Below, piece by piece: positions 27,821 through 37,328 of a stretch of DNA of 64,000 nt. Position numbers and translations under genes: made by a program. The stretch covers positions 310,001 to 374,000 of the forward strand of contig BORH01000003.1 of NCBI GenBank assembly GCA_018333075.1, given 5' to 3'. The notes below the pieces were generated by a model. That model did not search any database and was not told where the DNA came from. It worked only from the letters and a program-made list of their open reading frames with translations. The first letter of the stretch is position 1. Each line of letters begins with the position of its first letter. This stretch comes from Heyndrickxia sporothermodurans. Its GTDB lineage: Bacteria; Bacillota; Bacilli; Bacillales; Bacillaceae_C.

Positions 27821-28074
27821 TCTGTGCTCCTTTTCCACTATTGTTTAAATAGAATAGTAGTGTCATTTTATTATTAATATCGGTAGAAATTTGTAAGATT
27901 TCAATGAAAAATGTTCCTTTATATTTTTTATAGTAAAATCATAATATATTATGTAGATTCTGTCTTTATATATGACGAAATATTGTCGAAAATATTTACA
28001 GTAGTACAATTTGAATAGTTTGTATGGCTTGGATTTAATAGAATGAATGTTTCCAGTGAAAAGGGGATACGCAG

Positions 28075-28980
28075 ATGCAAAAACAAAAGTCGATTTATGC
28101 TGAGACATTTATTGAAACAGATATTAATCGATTGTGGCACTACACACAGAATCCAGAAAAGCATGAACAGTGGGATTTGCGCTTTTCGCACATTGATTAT
28201 TTGCCCCGTCCCGAGGAAGCTGCACCACAAAGGTTTTTATATCAGACAAATATTGGCTTCGGCATTTCGATAAAAGGTGAGGGGGAGAGTAAAGGGACAT
28301 TTGAAAAACATGGTGAAAAAACCTCTTCACTACGATTTTGGACAGAGCATCCCTTGTCACTTATACGTGAAGGTGCTGGTTATTGGAAGTATGTACCGCA
28401 GAAAAATGGAACTAAGTTTTTTACCCAATATCAATACTCAACAAGGTTCGGAAAAGTTGGTGAATGGTTTGATCGATGGTTTTTTCGTCCATTGATGGGG
28501 TGGGCCACAGCTTGGAGCTTTGATTGTCTGAAGCTATGGATTGAAAAGGAAATTCATCCTAGGATCTCCATATTACGTAGTTTTATGCAACTCGTATTTA
28601 TTTGTACACTTGCTTTTGTATGGATCTATCAAGGGTTAGTTCCTAAGATTCTATACCCTAATAATGGAGAGCTTGAATTATTACATGGGACTAAACTTTT
28701 ACCTGTTGGGTATGAATATGTCTTATTAATTCTAGTTGGCGTCTTTGAAATTTTGCTAGGAGTGTGTTTTTTTCTTTTTTGGAGGAGAAAGAGTTTATTT
28801 ATTTTTAACAACATATTGCTCGTCCTACTTGGAATTAGTGCTTTTATTGGAAATAAAACAGTGTTCACTGAACCATTTAATCCAATGACATTAAATATTC
28901 TTATGATATCTATTTCAATTGGTGCAATTCTCAATAGCAACGATTTACCGGATGCAAAGAGATGTAAGAGAACAAGGTAG
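28075..28980 (+). CDS. yndG: SRPBCC-DoxX-like fusion membrane protein (YndG-like)
   Basis: 301 residues. The first 160 or so resemble a SRPBCC/START-like ligand-binding domain (AETFIETDINRLWHYTQNPE, QWDLRF, then STRFGKVGEWFDRWFFRPLMGW). The C-terminal 130 form four membrane helices of the DoxX-like kind (LAFVWIYQGLVPK, GYEYVLLILVGVFEILLGV). It is followed by a DUF4166 gene and a YndJ-like gene; the B. subtilis yndG-yndH-yndJ order supports the name. Function unknown. ATG follows AAGGGG. Confidence 0.75.
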   Translation: MQKQKSIYAETFIETDINRLWHYTQNPEKHEQWDLRFSHIDYLPRPEEAAPQRFLYQTNIGFGISIKGEGESKGTFEKHGEKTSSLRFWTEHPLSLIREGAGYWKYVPQKNGTKFFTQYQYSTRFGKVGEWFDRWFFRPLMGWATAWSFDCLKLWIEKEIHPRISILRSFMQLVFICTLAFVWIYQGLVPKILYPNNGELELLHGTKLLPVGYEYVLLILVGVFEILLGVCFFLFWRRKSLFIFNNILLVLLGISAFIGNKTVFTEPFNPMTLNILMISISIGAILNSNDLPDAKRCKRTR

Positions 28981-28987
28981 GGATTTT

Positions 28988-29668
28988 ATGAGATCCATTT
29001 ACGAAAAAGTACTGGGTGAGCAGTTTCAATTGCTTCATCCAAAATTACAAGAAAAGTTTAGTCTCAAAAGTATCGATCAATGTGCCATCATTTCTAAAGG
29101 GGTGATGAAAGAAATTACAGGTGGATTCATATTACTACGTCCACTGTTTTTTTTAGGTATTAAAAAACGTATTGTTTTTCCTGAAAGAGGGGAGAACATT
29201 CCATTTACGTTGGAGAATTATGCTTATCAAGATTCTTTTGGCAGGGAATGTGTAGTATGGGCAAGAACTTTTCAGTTCCCAAGCAAAATACGTCATTTTG
29301 ATGCAACAATGATCTTTAATGCAGAGAACCGAAAAATTGTTGATTACTTTGGCACTCATCATGATTTTATTTCTGATTTAGAGCTGAAAGTAACGAAAAT
29401 AGGCAGCTTGCGAATTAGGTCTAAATCACAAAGAATTATTTGGAATGGGTGGTCTATCGCATTACCTGCATTTTTAAGAGGTGAGGCTGAAATTGTAGAA
29501 TGGTTTGATGAGTACGAAAAGGTATTCAAGATTCATGTAAAGGTACGAAATAGATTGGTAGGCACATTATTCGAATATCATGGAAGCTGTCAAACAGAAT
29601 TTGTGGACATGCCTACTGAAAAGATCCCATGCCATATTAAACCAATTAAAGAACAAGCAAGAGAGTAG
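28988..29668 (+). CDS. yndH: DUF4166 protein (YndH-like)
   Basis: 226 residues, no signal or membrane helix. N-terminus MRSIYEKVLGEQFQLLHPKLQEKF and a centre with GRECVVWARTFQFP and WNGWSIALPAFLRGEA are typical of DUF4166, a domain often found with SRPBCC/DoxX and saccharopine dehydrogenase-like proteins. The longer frame from 28919 would overlap the preceding gene by 62 bases; ATG 28988, eight bases after it, is preferred. Sits between the yndG- and yndJ-like genes in one operon. Biochemical role unknown. Confidence 0.78.
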   Translation: MRSIYEKVLGEQFQLLHPKLQEKFSLKSIDQCAIISKGVMKEITGGFILLRPLFFLGIKKRIVFPERGENIPFTLENYAYQDSFGRECVVWARTFQFPSKIRHFDATMIFNAENRKIVDYFGTHHDFISDLELKVTKIGSLRIRSKSQRIIWNGWSIALPAFLRGEAEIVEWFDEYEKVFKIHVKVRNRLVGTLFEYHGSCQTEFVDMPTEKIPCHIKPIKEQARE

Positions 29669-29676
29669 GGGGAAAC

Positions 29677-31365
29677 ATGAAAACAATCAAATATTTTCAG
29701 ATTGGTGTTGGCTTATTACTATGGTTATTAATTGTATGGATATTACCAGTTGGATATATTGAAAGGCTTGTCACATTTTCTTTTTTTGTAACCGTGCCAC
29801 TTTTTCTTTTTGTGACAGAAAGGCGGCAGAGAGAAAATGAAATACAACTTTTTCACTGGATTATTCTTTTACTTTTACCAATGGCATTATCAGGTTCCTT
29901 ATCTTTTTTATTTCCACCTGGAGTTCTCGCTGGTGTTTTTTCTTTAGGCTGGTTGTTAGTGACTTGTTTAATTGGGCTATATGGATTTCTTCGTCTATTA
30001 GAAAGAGGATTCTATTTATTAGAGGAATTTTGTATTGATATAGGATATGTATATTTGCCACTCGGGGGATTTTGGTTTGCTGCCCATCGTTTTGGTATCG
30101 ATATTGGAAATTTTGGTAGTGTTCTCATATTATTAACGGTTGCCCATTTTCATTTTTCATCTTTATCCGCTCCAATTTTCACAGGACTATCTGGCCGAAT
30201 GTTGAAAAAAACCAGAATATTTAAAATGATAGCGGTTTTTAATATGCTTTCACCGCTTCTAATTGCTGTTGGTATAACCTTTTCGCGAACATTTGAAATG
30301 GTTACAGTGCTATTATTTGTTGTCTCATTATTAATGTACATATATTATTCCATTTATTTAGCATTGAAAGTGATTAAAAGTATATATGCAAGGATTTTCT
30401 TATTGATCTCCTCCTTCACTCTTATCGTCACGTTAGGATTTGCTGCTTTCTATGGAATTGGACGTGGTTTAGGGATTCATACGGTATCCATTTCAACTAT
30501 GGTCCTTGTTCATGGAATAGGTAATACTTTTGGTTTCGTCCTATTTGGGATTCTAGCTTGGGCAATTATTCAACCGAAATCACGGGCAACCATGAATCGA
30601 TTTCCTCATAGTCATATGAAAGGTGCATGGAGAATTGGCAGTGATTTTCTGGAACGAAAACAATGGATTGATTCTTCTAATGATAAAATTTTAGGCTTGG
30701 TTGATGACTTTTCTGTTTACAGAAATGAAGTATTTAATCCCCTAATAATCCATCCAAATATACGCGAATTTTATGAGAATACAATGGACTACGAATTGTT
30801 GGCGTTAACTAAATGGCAGCGAGGGTTTGTGCTATTGTCACACATGTATAAACAAATTAGTAAAAGAATAGAACAAATAAATTTACCATTGAACAATGAA
30901 TTTTGTCTGCATGAAGGTAGAATCGTTCCGGTTAATAGTGAACAGGATGGTAGGCAAAATGTGAGAGCATGGATGAGATGGGATAAGGTAAGTAAGAAAA
31001 TTATATTTGTTGCAGTTTATTCTCAGCACACAAGTGAAAATAAGACTTATATGAATATTGCTTTACCACTTCCATTTGGAAATATGACAGGAATATTAAG
31101 ATTGAATCATGATAAAGACGATGGACTAATTCTTACTAGTATTCCTCATGTAGAACAAATAGGAGATGAAGGTATTTACTTCTTTTTAGGTAACATACGT
31201 ATAAGGCTCCCGCTAAATGAAAGCTTTCATATAAGAGTGAATCAAAATAAAATTAATGCTACACATACAATGTGGATGTTTGGCATCCCCTTTCTAAACA
31301 TTGAGTATAAAATTACTAAAAATGAGTCATATAAAAATATAGAGTGTGTAAGGAATCTAATATAG
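29677..31365 (+). CDS. yndJ: YndJ-family membrane protein
   Basis: 562 residues. The first 310 carry about nine membrane helices; the C-terminal 240 form a soluble, beta-rich domain (NEFCLHEGRIVPVN, YMNIALPLPFGNMTG). The membrane segment includes HFHFSSLSAPIFTGLSGRM and VHGIGNTFGFVLFG, with conserved histidines. Length and two-part build match B. subtilis YndJ (about 550). Eight bases after the DUF4166 gene, with an AGGGGG site. Likely last gene of the operon. Function unknown; the SRPBCC/DoxX partner suggests handling of a hydrophobic compound (inference only). Confidence 0.8.
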   Translation: MKTIKYFQIGVGLLLWLLIVWILPVGYIERLVTFSFFVTVPLFLFVTERRQRENEIQLFHWIILLLLPMALSGSLSFLFPPGVLAGVFSLGWLLVTCLIGLYGFLRLLERGFYLLEEFCIDIGYVYLPLGGFWFAAHRFGIDIGNFGSVLILLTVAHFHFSSLSAPIFTGLSGRMLKKTRIFKMIAVFNMLSPLLIAVGITFSRTFEMVTVLLFVVSLLMYIYYSIYLALKVIKSIYARIFLLISSFTLIVTLGFAAFYGIGRGLGIHTVSISTMVLVHGIGNTFGFVLFGILAWAIIQPKSRATMNRFPHSHMKGAWRIGSDFLERKQWIDSSNDKILGLVDDFSVYRNEVFNPLIIHPNIREFYENTMDYELLALTKWQRGFVLLSHMYKQISKRIEQINLPLNNEFCLHEGRIVPVNSEQDGRQNVRAWMRWDKVSKKIIFVAVYSQHTSENKTYMNIALPLPFGNMTGILRLNHDKDDGLILTSIPHVEQIGDEGIYFFLGNIRIRLPLNESFHIRVNQNKINATHTMWMFGIPFLNIEYKITKNESYKNIECVRNLI

Positions 31366-31389
31366 AGGATTGAGAATACATCATGATAA

Positions 31390-31420
31390 AGGGAATCGAC
31401 ATTTTGTCTAGATTCCCTAT
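31390..31420. terminator. Hairpin between yndJ and the HxlR gene
   Basis: AGGGAATC (31390-31397) pairs with GATTCCCT (31411-31418), with an inner GAC/GTC extension. It lies between convergent genes. There is no clear U-run, so terminator function is moderate. Confidence 0.5.
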
Positions 31421-31459
31421 CGTATATTAGCTTTCATGGAATATCGTTTTTTATTAATA

Positions 31460-31822
31460 TTATTCAATATTTGTTTTTCGATTTTCATTTATCCATTTTA
31501 ATAAGGAAAAAATAACCTCTTCTAAATTTTTCCCCGCAGCTGTTAATTCATATTCAACTTTTCTTGGTGTTGAATTTAAGATTTTCTTTTCTATGAGCCC
31601 TTCCTTTTCTAATTCTTTTAGTCGCTCTGTTAATAAACGATCAGAAATTCCCGGTATTTCCTCAAGAAGTTCAAAATAACGCTTTGGTCCTTTTAAAAGT
31701 GTGAATACAATTAACCCCATCCACCTTCTTCCAATAAATTCGATGGTACTATGAAAATTATGACAAATATGTTGTGTAGCTATTTTTTTTATCGAACAAT
31801 TAAATTGATTTGAATCATTCAT
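31460..31822 (-). CDS. HxlR-family (YodB/HypR-like) regulator
   Basis: 120 residues, winged helix of the HxlR family (FIGRRWMGLIVFTLLKGPKR, SDRLLTERLKELEKEGLIEK, YELTAAGKNLEEVI). It has Cys9 and Cys19 near the N-terminus; the related B. subtilis regulators YodB and HypR sense quinones, diamide or hypochlorite through an N-terminal Cys. It is divergent from a nitroreductase gene, the typical target of such regulators, with two palindromes between them. Thiol-based sensing of electrophiles is therefore a reasonable inference. ATG with GGGGG upstream. Confidence 0.85.
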   Translation of the reverse strand: MNDSNQFNCSIKKIATQHICHNFHSTIEFIGRRWMGLIVFTLLKGPKRYFELLEEIPGISDRLLTERLKELEKEGLIEKKILNSTPRKVEYELTAAGKNLEEVIFSLLKWINENRKTNIE

Positions 31823-31883
31823 AAAGGAACCCCCTTATCTTTTTATATTTTATCATAAAGAAAGACAAATGACTTGACTAATG

Positions 31884-31927
31884 AACTTACTATAAGTAAG
31901 CTTGTAGTAACTTACTTATAGTAAGTT
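31884..31927 (+). promoter_or_regulatory. Paired palindromic operators, HxlR/nitroreductase
   Basis: CTTACTATAAGTAAG (31886-31900) and CTTACTTATAGTAAG (31911-31925) are each palindromes (CTTACT/AGTAAG) and are exact reverse complements of each other, centres 25 bases apart. They sit between the divergent regulator and nitroreductase genes. A weak promoter (TTGTAG, 19 bases, TAAAAT) overlaps the second site. Confidence 0.8.
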
Positions 31928-31951
31928 AAAATAATATAGGGGGAACAGATT

Positions 31952-32581
31952 ATGTTGAATACACCAGAGAAAAGCTTATCTACCATTATTAAAGAGCGTA
32001 AATCTGTGAGAATTTACGATTCAAATTATATAATCTCAAAAGAAGAGATTGAAGAAATATTAAAAGAGGCAACTCTTGCACCATCATCAAGTAATCTTCA
32101 ATCTTGGAAATTTTTAGTTATTAGTGATCCTACCATAAAGAAAGAGCTTCGCGCGATTGCAAATAATCAAGAGCAGGTTGAAACTTCTTCAGCTATAATA
32201 GCAGTTTTAGGTGATGTAGATGCTTATAAAAATGTTGAAAGGATCTATAAAAGCGGCTATGAAAAAGGCTATATTGATGAAGCAAGCATGGAACGTGTAA
32301 TCAAAAGTACTTACAATACTTATCCAAATGCACCACTTGAAGTAAGAAAAAATATTGCTTCGTTTGATGCTGGGCTAGTTTCAATGCAGCTAATGCTTAT
32401 AGCAAAATCAAAAGGCTATGATACTGTGACAATGGGTGGATTTGATAAAGAAAAGTTTGTAGAAAAATTTAATATTGAGGATCGTTATATTCCAATCGTA
32501 CTAATCGCAATAGGAAAAGCAGCAGGACCTGCGTTTAATACAACACGCTTACCTCTTGATGAAGTTGTACGTTTTATTTAA
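31952..32581 (+). CDS. Nitroreductase-family flavoprotein
   Basis: 209 residues. N-terminal FMN-binding RKSVRIYDSN, PSSSNLQSWKF and the C-terminal VTMGGFDKE followed by an IAIGKAAG segment are typical of YodC/HypO-type nitroreductases that reduce quinones or nitro compounds with NAD(P)H and FMN. Transcribed away from a HxlR-type regulator, consistent with electrophile-induced detoxification. GGGGGAAC ribosome site precedes the ATG. Single gene followed by a hairpin. Confidence 0.88.
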   Translation: MLNTPEKSLSTIIKERKSVRIYDSNYIISKEEIEEILKEATLAPSSSNLQSWKFLVISDPTIKKELRAIANNQEQVETSSAIIAVLGDVDAYKNVERIYKSGYEKGYIDEASMERVIKSTYNTYPNAPLEVRKNIASFDAGLVSMQLMLIAKSKGYDTVTMGGFDKEKFVEKFNIEDRYIPIVLIAIGKAAGPAFNTTRLPLDEVVRFI

Positions 32582-32604
32582 TCTGCTATAAAAGTCATAA
32601 TTAA

Positions 32605-32650
32605 AGTGTAAAAAAGGGGGTCAGTATTGATTACTCTTTTTTACATTTTG
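32605..32650 (+). terminator. Terminator-like hairpin after nitroreductase
   Basis: TGTAAAAAAG (32607-32616) and CTTTTTTACA (32636-32645) pair perfectly, followed by TTTTG. The stem is A/T-rich, so strength is uncertain. Confidence 0.5.
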
Positions 32651-32724
32651 TTTGTAAATCCCTTTTTCATAATAAAGAGCTATTATGATAAAATAGAATA
32701 TATTATTGTGAAAGGGAAGTTTAA

Positions 32725-33963
32725 ATGAGCTATTCACAAATTTTTAAAGATACCTTCGATTCTCTTGAAGGCTTGGCTGATCGTATTGGAGAGATTTTAG
32801 ATTGTCCGATTACAATTGAAGATTCGAACCATCGTATTATTGCCTACAGCAAGCATGAAGAAAATGTTGATGCTGCTAGAATAGCCACTATAATTAGAAG
32901 GAAAGTTCCGGAAAATGTTATTCATACTCTTTGGAAAAATGGGGTTATGCCGAAGCTTTTCGAGAGCGATGAACCAGTTATTATTCCTGCAATTGAAAAG
33001 GTTGGATTAGGGAATCGAATTGCTGTTTCGGTACGGAAAAATAATGAGGTGCTAGGCTTTATTTGGGCACAAACGGATAATAAACAATTAGGTGAAGACA
33101 AATTAAAACTTCTAAAAGAGGCAGCAAAGCTTGTGAAAAATCAGCTTCTTCAGCATCAATTGAAAAAAAGAAAAGTGGAGGAAGATTATAAGGAATTTTT
33201 CTGGAAGCTTTTAACGGGTAATGTTCAAAGATTAAGTGATATTAAGCGTCAAGCAGATCTGTTCGGGATGAATCTGGAGGGAAAGCTGGCAATAGCGATT
33301 ATTGAATTTGATAGGGAAGGTAATCAAAAAATAGAAAAACACTCGTATTATTTAATAGAAACGTTGCAGCAGGTTCAAGTCGTTTGTCGAGTTTTCGATC
33401 AAAATCAACTTGTATTATTAGTACGTTTTCAAACAGAAGAGGCTACATTTCGAGTATTAAAACAATTTATTCAAAGCTTTATCGAAAAGATAAAAGAGAG
33501 ATTAAAGCTTGAACATGTGAAAGGTTCATGTGGTTTAATTTATCATTCCCCACTGCAAATTGATAAAAGCTATCAAGAGGCATTAAAGGTCCTAGAATTA
33601 AAGGAACAATTTTCGCATGATTTAAAGGATATTTATAGTTATCAGGAACTAGGTATTTATCAATTTATTAATGAATTGTACAAAATTAGAATACGTGATC
33701 AATATCAAAATCTTTCATTAGAAAGACTAAGAGAATATGATCAAAAGCATCAATCGAATTTACTAATTACTCTAAAAACTTATTTGGAATGCGACAATAA
33801 TATTCAAGAAGCAGCAAAGGTATTACATGTACATACGAATACGTTAAACTATCGATTAAAAAGAATTACCGAAATAACTGATATTGATTTGAAAGACCCT
33901 AATCAAAAAATAACCTTTTATCTTGATTTGAAGATAGAGAGTATGAAAAGTAATGATTTATAA
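32725..33963 (+). CDS. adeR: PucR/CdaR-family activator, AdeR-like
   Basis: 412 residues. N-terminal sensor region resembling a GAF-like fold (IGEILDCPITIEDSNHRIIAY, about 10-150), a middle GGDEF-like domain, and a C-terminal helix-turn-helix of the PucR type (NNIQEAAKVLHVHTNTLNYR, about 360-400). It lies directly upstream of ald in the same direction, the arrangement of B. subtilis adeR (yukF)-ald, where AdeR activates ald in response to alanine. The function is inferred from this synteny. Own start ATG after AAAGGGAAG. Confidence 0.85.
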   Translation: MSYSQIFKDTFDSLEGLADRIGEILDCPITIEDSNHRIIAYSKHEENVDAARIATIIRRKVPENVIHTLWKNGVMPKLFESDEPVIIPAIEKVGLGNRIAVSVRKNNEVLGFIWAQTDNKQLGEDKLKLLKEAAKLVKNQLLQHQLKKRKVEEDYKEFFWKLLTGNVQRLSDIKRQADLFGMNLEGKLAIAIIEFDREGNQKIEKHSYYLIETLQQVQVVCRVFDQNQLVLLVRFQTEEATFRVLKQFIQSFIEKIKERLKLEHVKGSCGLIYHSPLQIDKSYQEALKVLELKEQFSHDLKDIYSYQELGIYQFINELYKIRIRDQYQNLSLERLREYDQKHQSNLLITLKTYLECDNNIQEAAKVLHVHTNTLNYRLKRITEITDIDLKDPNQKITFYLDLKIESMKSNDL

Positions 33964-33989
33964 TGAAATAATTAGGTGTTTCCACAGTG

Positions 33990-34050
33990 AAATTCTAGTG
34001 AAGTTTGGGAGGATTTTTCGGATCGTCACAAAACTTCGTTAGAATTTTTT
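33990..34050 (+). terminator. Terminator of adeR
   Basis: AAATTCTA and GAAGTTT (33990-34006) pair with AAACTTC and TAGAATTT (34031-34047) around an interior GT/GT mismatch, followed by a T-run. It separates adeR from ald, so the two are transcribed independently. Confidence 0.75.
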
Positions 34051-34251
34051 TTATTTAATCGAATTCTATACAAAATAAACTTTTGTTTAGTTAGGAACAC
34101 GCGATACTTATATGTTATAGGAAAACAGCCTTTGTAAATTTACACAAATCATTGCCCTTATTTTTTGTTTTCTTTATAAAGAAAAGTTGTTTGAAAAAAC
34201 ATATAATTAAAGATGTAATTAAAAAAATCGAACATTGAGGAGATGTTATAG

Positions 34252-35385
34252 ATGATTATCGGTGTTCCAAAAGAAGTTAAAAATAATGAAAATCGTGTTG
34301 CGATGACACCTGCTGGAGTCGTGCACTTATTAAATGCAGGACATAAAGTAATTATAGAAACAAATGCTGGATTAGGCAGCGGATTTACGAATGAAGAATA
34401 TATTCAAGCAGGTGCTGAAATAATTGAAAGCGCTTCAGATGTATGGGCATCAGCTGAAATGATTATGAAAGTAAAAGAGCCACTTCCTTCTGAGTATGGC
34501 TATTTCAGAAAAGGGTTAATCTTATTCACATATCTACATTTAGCGGCTGAACCTGAGTTAACAAAAGCATTAGTTGATAGTGGAGTAATTGCAATTGCAT
34601 ATGAAACAGTAACGGTTAATCGTACTTTACCATTACTTTCTCCAATGAGTGAGGTTGCTGGTCGTATGGCTTCTCAAATTGGCGCACAATTCCTTGAAAA
34701 AACAAAAGGTGGAAAGGGAATTTTACTAAGTGGAGTTCCTGGTGTAAAACGTGGAAAAGTTACTATTATCGGCGGTGGAATGGTAGGAACAAACGCAGCA
34801 AAAATTGCCGTAGGTCTTGGTGCTGATGTTACAATTATTGATTTGAATCCTGAGCGATTACGTCAATTAGAAGATATTTTTGGTACAAGCGTTCAAACTT
34901 TAATGTCTAATCCATTCAATATAGCAGAAGCTGTGAAGGAATCTGATCTAGTAATTGGGTCTGTTTTAATTCCAGGAGCAAAAGCACCAAAATTAGTAAC
35001 AGAGGAAATGGTTAAATCGATGCAACCTGGATCTGTTATTGTCGATGTTGCTATTGACCAAGGTGGAAACTTTGAAACTGTGGATCATATTACAACACAT
35101 GATAATCCTACTTATGAAAAACATGGAGTCGTTCATTATGCAGTTGCTAATATGCCGGGTGCCGTTCCACGTACATCTACTATTGCATTAACTAATGTAA
35201 CAATTCCTTATGCGGTTCAAATTGCAACTAAGGGTGTTGTTCAAGCTGTTAATGATAATCCTGCTATTCAATCTGGTGTCAATGTTGCTAATGGCCATGT
35301 GACATATGAAGCGGTTGCTCATGATCTTGGTTACAGTTATGTACCTGTTGAAGAAGCAGTCACAAAAGAAGCAATTAATGCGTAA
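34252..35385 (+). CDS. ald: L-alanine dehydrogenase
   Basis: 377 residues, the usual length. Start [31 protein letters not shown] with the substrate-binding lysine; TYLHLAAEP with the catalytic histidine; NAD-binding [20 protein letters not shown]; and DVAIDQGG with the conserved aspartate. It converts L-alanine, NAD+ and water to pyruvate, ammonia and NADH in the cytosol, important for alanine use and sporulation in Bacillus. Separated from adeR by a terminator and 288 bases. AGGAGATG ribosome site. A strong terminator follows. Confidence 0.96.
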   Translation: MIIGVPKEVKNNENRVAMTPAGVVHLLNAGHKVIIETNAGLGSGFTNEEYIQAGAEIIESASDVWASAEMIMKVKEPLPSEYGYFRKGLILFTYLHLAAEPELTKALVDSGVIAIAYETVTVNRTLPLLSPMSEVAGRMASQIGAQFLEKTKGGKGILLSGVPGVKRGKVTIIGGGMVGTNAAKIAVGLGADVTIIDLNPERLRQLEDIFGTSVQTLMSNPFNIAEAVKESDLVIGSVLIPGAKAPKLVTEEMVKSMQPGSVIVDVAIDQGGNFETVDHITTHDNPTYEKHGVVHYAVANMPGAVPRTSTIALTNVTIPYAVQIATKGVVQAVNDNPAIQSGVNVANGHVTYEAVAHDLGYSYVPVEEAVTKEAINA

Positions 35386-35392
35386 ATTCACT

Positions 35393-35427
35393 AAAAAGTG
35401 TCAGTCCTTTTGACTGACACTTTTTTA
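35393..35427 (+). terminator. Terminator of ald
   Basis: AAAAAGTGTCAGTC pairs with GACTGACACTTTTT around a four-base loop, followed by TTATT. Core GTGTCAG shared with other terminators in the window. Confidence 0.9.
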
Positions 35428-35639
35428 TTAGTAAGTGGGAAGTCAAGATTATAGGGTATCGATTAAATATTGAAAAATTTAATCGAAAAAAAATATATTT
35501 TATGAAACTTTTTTCACCTTTATTAAGTCTAATAAATGTAATATAATTGAAATTATCTAAAAAAAAATGTAATAATTACAGAGAATTAATGGTAAAATAT
35601 TTAAATTATTACTTTTTTTGATGTATATTAAAGGAAGGA

Positions 35640-35795
35640 ATGTTTTTTTTGAAAGCAATAAAAAGATTTTTTGAGAATACAATAGTCAATTCAAGTGTAA
35701 GAACTTTGTACTATTTACTGATTTTAATATTGCTTGTTCTAATCTACGGATTTCACGATATGAGTGCAGGTCCATTTATTTATGCTGAGTTCTAA
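35640..35795 (+). CDS. dltX: DltX, small membrane protein (copy 1)
   Basis: 51 residues, one membrane helix (LYYLLILILLVLIYGFHDM) and the family's invariant C-terminus MSAGPFIYAEF, which in characterised systems helps transfer D-alanine outside the membrane. ATG 35640 is in frame upstream of TTG 35649; it gives exactly the 51 residues of copy 2 and aligns position by position, so it is chosen. The GGAAGG ribosome site is close. Eighteen bases before dltA, and first gene of the operon. Confidence 0.9.
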   Translation: MFFLKAIKRFFENTIVNSSVRTLYYLLILILLVLIYGFHDMSAGPFIYAEF

Positions 35796-35813
35796 TTTTA
35801 GGAAGGAGAGCCT

Positions 35814-37328
35814 ATGAGACTACTTAAAACAATACAACAATTTTCAATTGATCATCCCAATCGATTGGCTTTTGTTAATCGTGGTTCGACTTTGACCTAT
35901 AGTGATTTGTGGAATCAATCGAGCCAATTAGCTTCATATATAATTAAGCAAACAAAACAAAAGCGTTCACCAATTATAGTGTACGGTCATATGGGACCTG
36001 AAATGATCACTTCATTTCTCGGATGTGTCAAAGCCGGGCATCCATATATACCTGTCGATATGTCCATTCCTATCGAAAGAATAAGAAAAATTATCGAAAG
36101 CTCAAAATCTGAAATCTTTATTTCTACTGAAGCCTTCGATTTTGAAACGATAGCTTCTTATCCAATAAACCATATCAGTGAAAATCAATTGGATCTTATA
36201 TTTAATAGCAAGGATATGGTTGTAGAAGATTGGGTTAAGAAAGAGGATAATTTCTATATTATTTACACATCCGGCAGTACAGGAAATCCAAAGGGTGTCC
36301 AGATAACGGCAAATAATCTTCAAAGCTTTACTGATTGGATTGTTAGTGATTTTCCAATTGAGGAGCAAAGAGTATTTATGAATCAAGCCCCATTCTCTTT
36401 CGATTTATCAGTAATGGATTTATATCCAGCACTTTCAACCGGTGGTACTTTGTTTACTGTGACGAAAGAAATGATAGGGAATCCGAAAGCTTTATTTGAT
36501 GAATTAACGGATTCTAATATTCAGATTTGGACATCTACACCATCATTTGCACAAATGTGTTTAATGGAACCTGCATTTTCTGATGAAATGCTTCCAAACT
36601 TGGAAGTGTTCCTTTTTTGTGGAGAGGTTTTAACTGCTGATACAGCTCGACAATTAATTGAACGATTTCCAAATGCAAAAATATATAATTTGTATGGACC
36701 TACTGAAGCGACAGTAGCAGTAACTATGGTAGAAATAACGAATGAGATATTACAGTCTCATAATATTTTACCAATTGGTTATTGCAAAAAAGATTCTCAA
36801 GTCTATATAGTCGATGAAGATGGAAATGAACTGCAAGATGGTGAAAAGGGAGAAATGATTATTGCCGGTCCGAGTGTAAGTATCGGATATTTAGGTGAAA
36901 ACGAACTTACAGATAAAGTATTCTTCGATAAAAATGGTGTAAAAGCTTATCGGACTGGCGATGTAGGATATAGAAAAAATGGGATGCATTATTATCAAGG
37001 TCGAATGGATTTTCAAGTAAAAGTACATGGTTATCGTATGGAATTAGAGGAAATTGAAGCAAATATGGCTAAATCACAATATATTGAGGCATGTGTAGTA
37101 ATACCTGTATATCGAGAAGGAAAAATCGACTACTTAACCGTATTTATTGTTCCTGCTTCAAATTCTTTCGAAAAGGAATACCAATTAACGAGTGCAATTA
37201 AGAAAGAAATTTCAAAGCTTCTTCCAGCTTACATGATTCCTAGAAAATTCAACTATTGTACTCAGTTGCCAATGACACCTAATGGTAAAGTTGATCGTAA
37301 AACCTTAATAGCTGAGGTTATGGCATGA
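35814..37328 (+). CDS. dltA: D-alanine:carrier-protein ligase DltA (copy 1)
   Basis: 504 residues, ANL adenylation enzyme. P-loop YTSGSTGNPKGVQIT, NLYGPTEATVAV, an AYRTGDVGYR hinge and the C-terminal catalytic lysine in TPNGKVDRK. It activates D-alanine with ATP and loads it onto the phosphopantetheine arm of DltC. Start ATG after GGAAGGAG. It overlaps dltB by four bases (ATGA). The paralog at 55.0 kb aligns over the full length with many substitutions spread evenly. Confidence 0.96.
   Translation: MRLLKTIQQFSIDHPNRLAFVNRGSTLTYSDLWNQSSQLASYIIKQTKQKRSPIIVYGHMGPEMITSFLGCVKAGHPYIPVDMSIPIERIRKIIESSKSEIFISTEAFDFETIASYPINHISENQLDLIFNSKDMVVEDWVKKEDNFYIIYTSGSTGNPKGVQITANNLQSFTDWIVSDFPIEEQRVFMNQAPFSFDLSVMDLYPALSTGGTLFTVTKEMIGNPKALFDELTDSNIQIWTSTPSFAQMCLMEPAFSDEMLPNLEVFLFCGEVLTADTARQLIERFPNAKIYNLYGPTEATVAVTMVEITNEILQSHNILPIGYCKKDSQVYIVDEDGNELQDGEKGEMIIAGPSVSIGYLGENELTDKVFFDKNGVKAYRTGDVGYRKNGMHYYQGRMDFQVKVHGYRMELEEIEANMAKSQYIEACVVIPVYREGKIDYLTVFIVPASNSFEKEYQLTSAIKKEISKLLPAYMIPRKFNYCTQLPMTPNGKVDRKTLIAEVMA

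Noticed and set aside
35503-35529. ECF-sigma (SigX/SigW-like) promoter TGAAAC-17-AGTC before dlt1
   Set aside because: The -10 lacks the CGT core of SigX or SigW promoters, and nothing similar precedes dlt2. Left out as a feature.
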